NCBI GenBank assembly: GCA_035289205.1
Contig: DATDXV010000001.1
Span: forward strand, 1-6,781
Direction: 5' to 3'
Source: DATDXV01 sp035289205
GTDB lineage: Archaea; Aenigmatarchaeota; Aenigmatarchaeia; Aenigmatarchaeales; DATDXV01
Length of the DNA: 6,781 bases
Below are positions 5,017 through 6,781 of this stretch, one piece after another. Both the position numbers and the translations under genes were made by a program. The notes beneath the pieces are model-generated. The model saw only the letters and a list, made by a program, of their open reading frames with translations, had not been told where the DNA came from and searched no databases. Within the stretch, counting starts at the first letter, position 1. Every line of letters begins with the position of its first letter.

Positions 5017-5028
5017 TTCACGAGCATC
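5004..5028 (+). mobile_element. Putative right end of the IS200/IS605 remnant
   Basis: AACTA (5004-5008), loop TGGGG, TAGTT (5014-5018) form a 5-bp subterminal hairpin that spans the TnpB stop codon and is followed by CAC. IS200/IS605 right ends carry a hairpin with the cleavage site a few bases 3' of it, so the boundary may lie between about 5019 and 5030. The exact end cannot be set from this copy alone. TCAACTAT at 5002-5009 repeats TCAACTAT at 4927-4934, 75 bases earlier and in the same reading frame. Confidence 0.35.
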
Positions 5029-6781
5029 CGCTTGTCGCACCGCATCCTGTGCAGACGTAGCATGAACCGCTTCTGATCATCATGGATCCGCACTCATGGC
5101 ATGCGGGCGCGTCGCCCTGCAGGTCTGACTTGTCAAACTTATCCTTTCCCACGAAAAGGGAGAGCTTTGCCACATCAGCCTTTGTTGTCTCTATCTCCTC
5201 TGGCTGGTCATGCCCGTTTCCGTTGATGACATTCGCCTTCCCGTCTGTAAGTATTATAGATTTGTCTTTCAGTATACCGAGATCCTTCAGGTCCTCATCT
5301 GAGAGGAATTTCATGGCAAGCCATCTCGCCAGATAATCCATGACAGACTTCGCAACAGGTATGTCTGGGTTGTCTGTCCATCCCATCGGCTCGAACTTCG
5401 TATTAATGTATTTGCTTATCCAGACCTTCAAAGGGACTCCATACTGCAGGCCTATTGAGATAGCTAAGGCAAACGAATCCATGAATCCTGCCAGAGTGCT
5501 TCCCTGCTTTGACATTGTTATGAATATCTCCCCAGGGCTTCCATCATCAAACAATCCGACATGCAGATAGCCCTCTTGATTTCCAACCCTGAACCTATGT
5601 GCTATAGCCTTCCTCTCATCAGGGAGCTTCTTCCTTTCGACTTTCTTTTCTTCTTTCTTCTCCTTGAACACTGCAAGAGGCTGCACGACCTTGCTGCCGT
5701 CCCTGTAGATTGCTATGGATTTCAAAGCCAATTTCCAGGATTCCATATAGACCTTCTCTATCTCCTGGACGGTTGCAGAGTTTGGCATGTTGATCGTCTT
5801 GCTGATGCTTCCCGATAGGAAAGGCTGCACAGCAGCCATCATGTAAACATGGGCCATGTGATCAATGTACCTCTGCCCCCTCTTTCCGCACCTGTTCGCG
5901 CAGTCAAAAACCGCATAATGCTCCAGCTTGAGGTGCGGGGCGCCTTCTATTGTCTGCGTTCCGCAGATGAAATCGTTTGCGGCTTCAATCTCATCCTCCC
6001 TGAACCCTGCAGCCTTCAAAAGGTTGAAACCAGGCGCGCTATATTCAGACTCCTTTATTCCTAGACGCTCAAGGCATTCCCTGCCTAGAGTATAGGCGTT
6101 GAAAACAAAGGAGAGGTCTAATGCGCCTGGAAGCAAAGATTCGACCTTACTCAACTCGGCTTCCCTGAAGCCTTTTCTCAATAAAGTAAACCTGTTAACA
6201 TAAGGGGATCCGTCCAGTGCATTGCTCCCAATGAGATATCTCAGTATATCCTTCATCTGCTCTTCACTATATCCAAGATTTCTCAATGCAGGCTCAACGC
6301 TCTTATTCACGATTTTGAAGTATCCGCCTCCGACAAGCTTCTTGAATTTTACAAGGGCAAAATCAGGCTCAACTCCTGTTGTATCAGCATCCATCACGAA
6401 GCTGATTGTTCCTGTCGGGGCAATAAGGGTTCCCTGCGCGTTTCTGTACCCATATTTCTCCCCAAGCATCAGCGCCCTGTCCCATGCCTCTATCGCTGCC
6501 TTGAGCATGTACTCGGGGCATGCTGTGTGGTCAATTCCCACAGGGGGCGTGCTAACTTTTTCGTATTCGCTCTTCGGTGCGTTGTAAACAGCCCTCCTAT
6601 GGTTTCTAACAACCCTGAGCATGTGCTCTTTGTTTTTCTCATATCCAGGAAAAGGCCCCAGGAAGCTTGCGATCTCTGAAGAAGTTGCATAGCACTCTCC
6701 TGCCATTATTGCTGTTATCGCAGAGGAGATAGTTCTTGCCTTGTGGGAATCATAAGGTATTCCCATGATCATAAGGATCGA
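5018..6781 (-). CDS. nrdJ: Adenosylcobalamin-dependent (class II) ribonucleotide reductase, C-terminal part
   Basis: This is 587 residues of an open frame that continues past the right edge, so the start is outside the window and the ATG at 6772 is only an internal methionine. The protein reduces ribonucleotides to deoxyribonucleotides using a B12-derived thiyl radical. Recognisable blocks, counted from the first complete codon at 6781: MGIPYDSHKAR near the start, FLGPFPGYEKN, APTGTISFVMDADTTGVEPDF, LVGGGYFKIVN, FDCANRCGKRGQRYI, SGSISKTINMPNSATV, and IYRDGSK. A Lys/Glu-rich linker follows, then the NrdJ C-terminal domain (EIFITMSKQGSTLAGFMDS). The tail has cysteine pairs (CHEC, CYVCTGC, SGC), combining a zinc-ribbon-like site and the redox cysteines that re-reduce the active site. 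The NPC(G/S)E radical-site motif should lie upstream, outside the window. The stop codon is one base from the TnpB remnant stop, so the last few codons may derive from transposon sequence. Confidence 0.93.
   Translation of the reverse strand, partial: SILMIMGIPYDSHKARTISSAITAIMAGECYATSSEIASFLGPFPGYEKNKEHMLRVVRNHRRAVYNAPKSEYEKVSTPPVGIDHTACPEYMLKAAIEAWDRALMLGEKYGYRNAQGTLIAPTGTISFVMDADTTGVEPDFALVKFKKLVGGGYFKIVNKSVEPALRNLGYSEEQMKDILRYLIGSNALDGSPYVNRFTLLRKGFREAELSKVESLLPGALDLSFVFNAYTLGRECLERLGIKESEYSAPGFNLLKAAGFREDEIEAANDFICGTQTIEGAPHLKLEHYAVFDCANRCGKRGQRYIDHMAHVYMMAAVQPFLSGSISKTINMPNSATVQEIEKVYMESWKLALKSIAIYRDGSKVVQPLAVFKEKKEEKKVERKKLPDERKAIAHRFRVGNQEGYLHVGLFDDGSPGEIFITMSKQGSTLAGFMDSFALAISIGLQYGVPLKVWISKYINTKFEPMGWTDNPDIPVAKSVMDYLARWLAMKFLSDEDLKDLGILKDKSIILTDGKANVINGNGHDQPEEIETTKADVAKLSLFVGKDKFDKSDLQGDAPACHECGSMMIRSGSCYVCTGCGATSGCS

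Noticed and set aside
1..6781. CRISPR array
   Set aside because: No regularly spaced repeats of 24-40 bases occur anywhere in the window.

Overview
The window looks archaeal, most likely from a DPANN-type lineage, although no rRNA or other taxonomic marker is present. The reasons are a type IV prepilin with the archaeal KG-VSAVVATI class III signal, an Mth938-family protein, a B12-dependent ribonucleotide reductase, secreted proteins dense in N-X-S/T sequons, and four genes whose first ATG lies 24-29 bases downstream of a TATA-like box, as in leaderless archaeal mRNAs. All starts used are ATG.

Layout from left to right. Positions 3-182 (minus) hold a complete 59-residue AbrB/MazE-like swapped-hairpin protein. 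Its end overlaps the first codons of a possible next gene that runs off the left edge. Positions 183-475 hold no convincing gene, but contain palindromes upstream of the AbrB-like gene and T-tracts that may end the next transcript. Positions 476-2938 (minus) form a two-gene operon for secreted proteins. Upstream is a 506-residue Ig-like / beta-helix / regulatory-like protein ending in a one-repeat dockerin. Downstream, 9 bases later, is a 310-residue protein with an N-terminal cohesin domain, a Ca-binding TSP3-like linker and a PxKF-like domain. Divergently (plus) follow an Mth938/NDUFAF3-family protein (3041-3379), a thioredoxin with a CQPC active site (3440-3745) and a type IV prepilin carrying a C-terminal LamG-like lectin domain (3770-4825). 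Each has its own TATA-like box. Converging from the right edge (minus) is the C-terminal 587 residues of a class II ribonucleotide reductase (5018-6781, start outside the window). Between the last two genes lies a decayed C-terminal tail of an IS200/IS605 TnpB, with hairpins, ending one base from the reductase stop codon.

The most interesting system is the adjacent cohesin/dockerin pair. Established knowledge of these modules says that they bind each other, so the two secreted proteins may assemble outside the cell. The neighbouring lectin-tipped pilin could belong to the same surface-adhesion function, but that link is inferred from proximity only. The thioredoxin, Mth938-like and reductase genes look like ordinary housekeeping neighbours.
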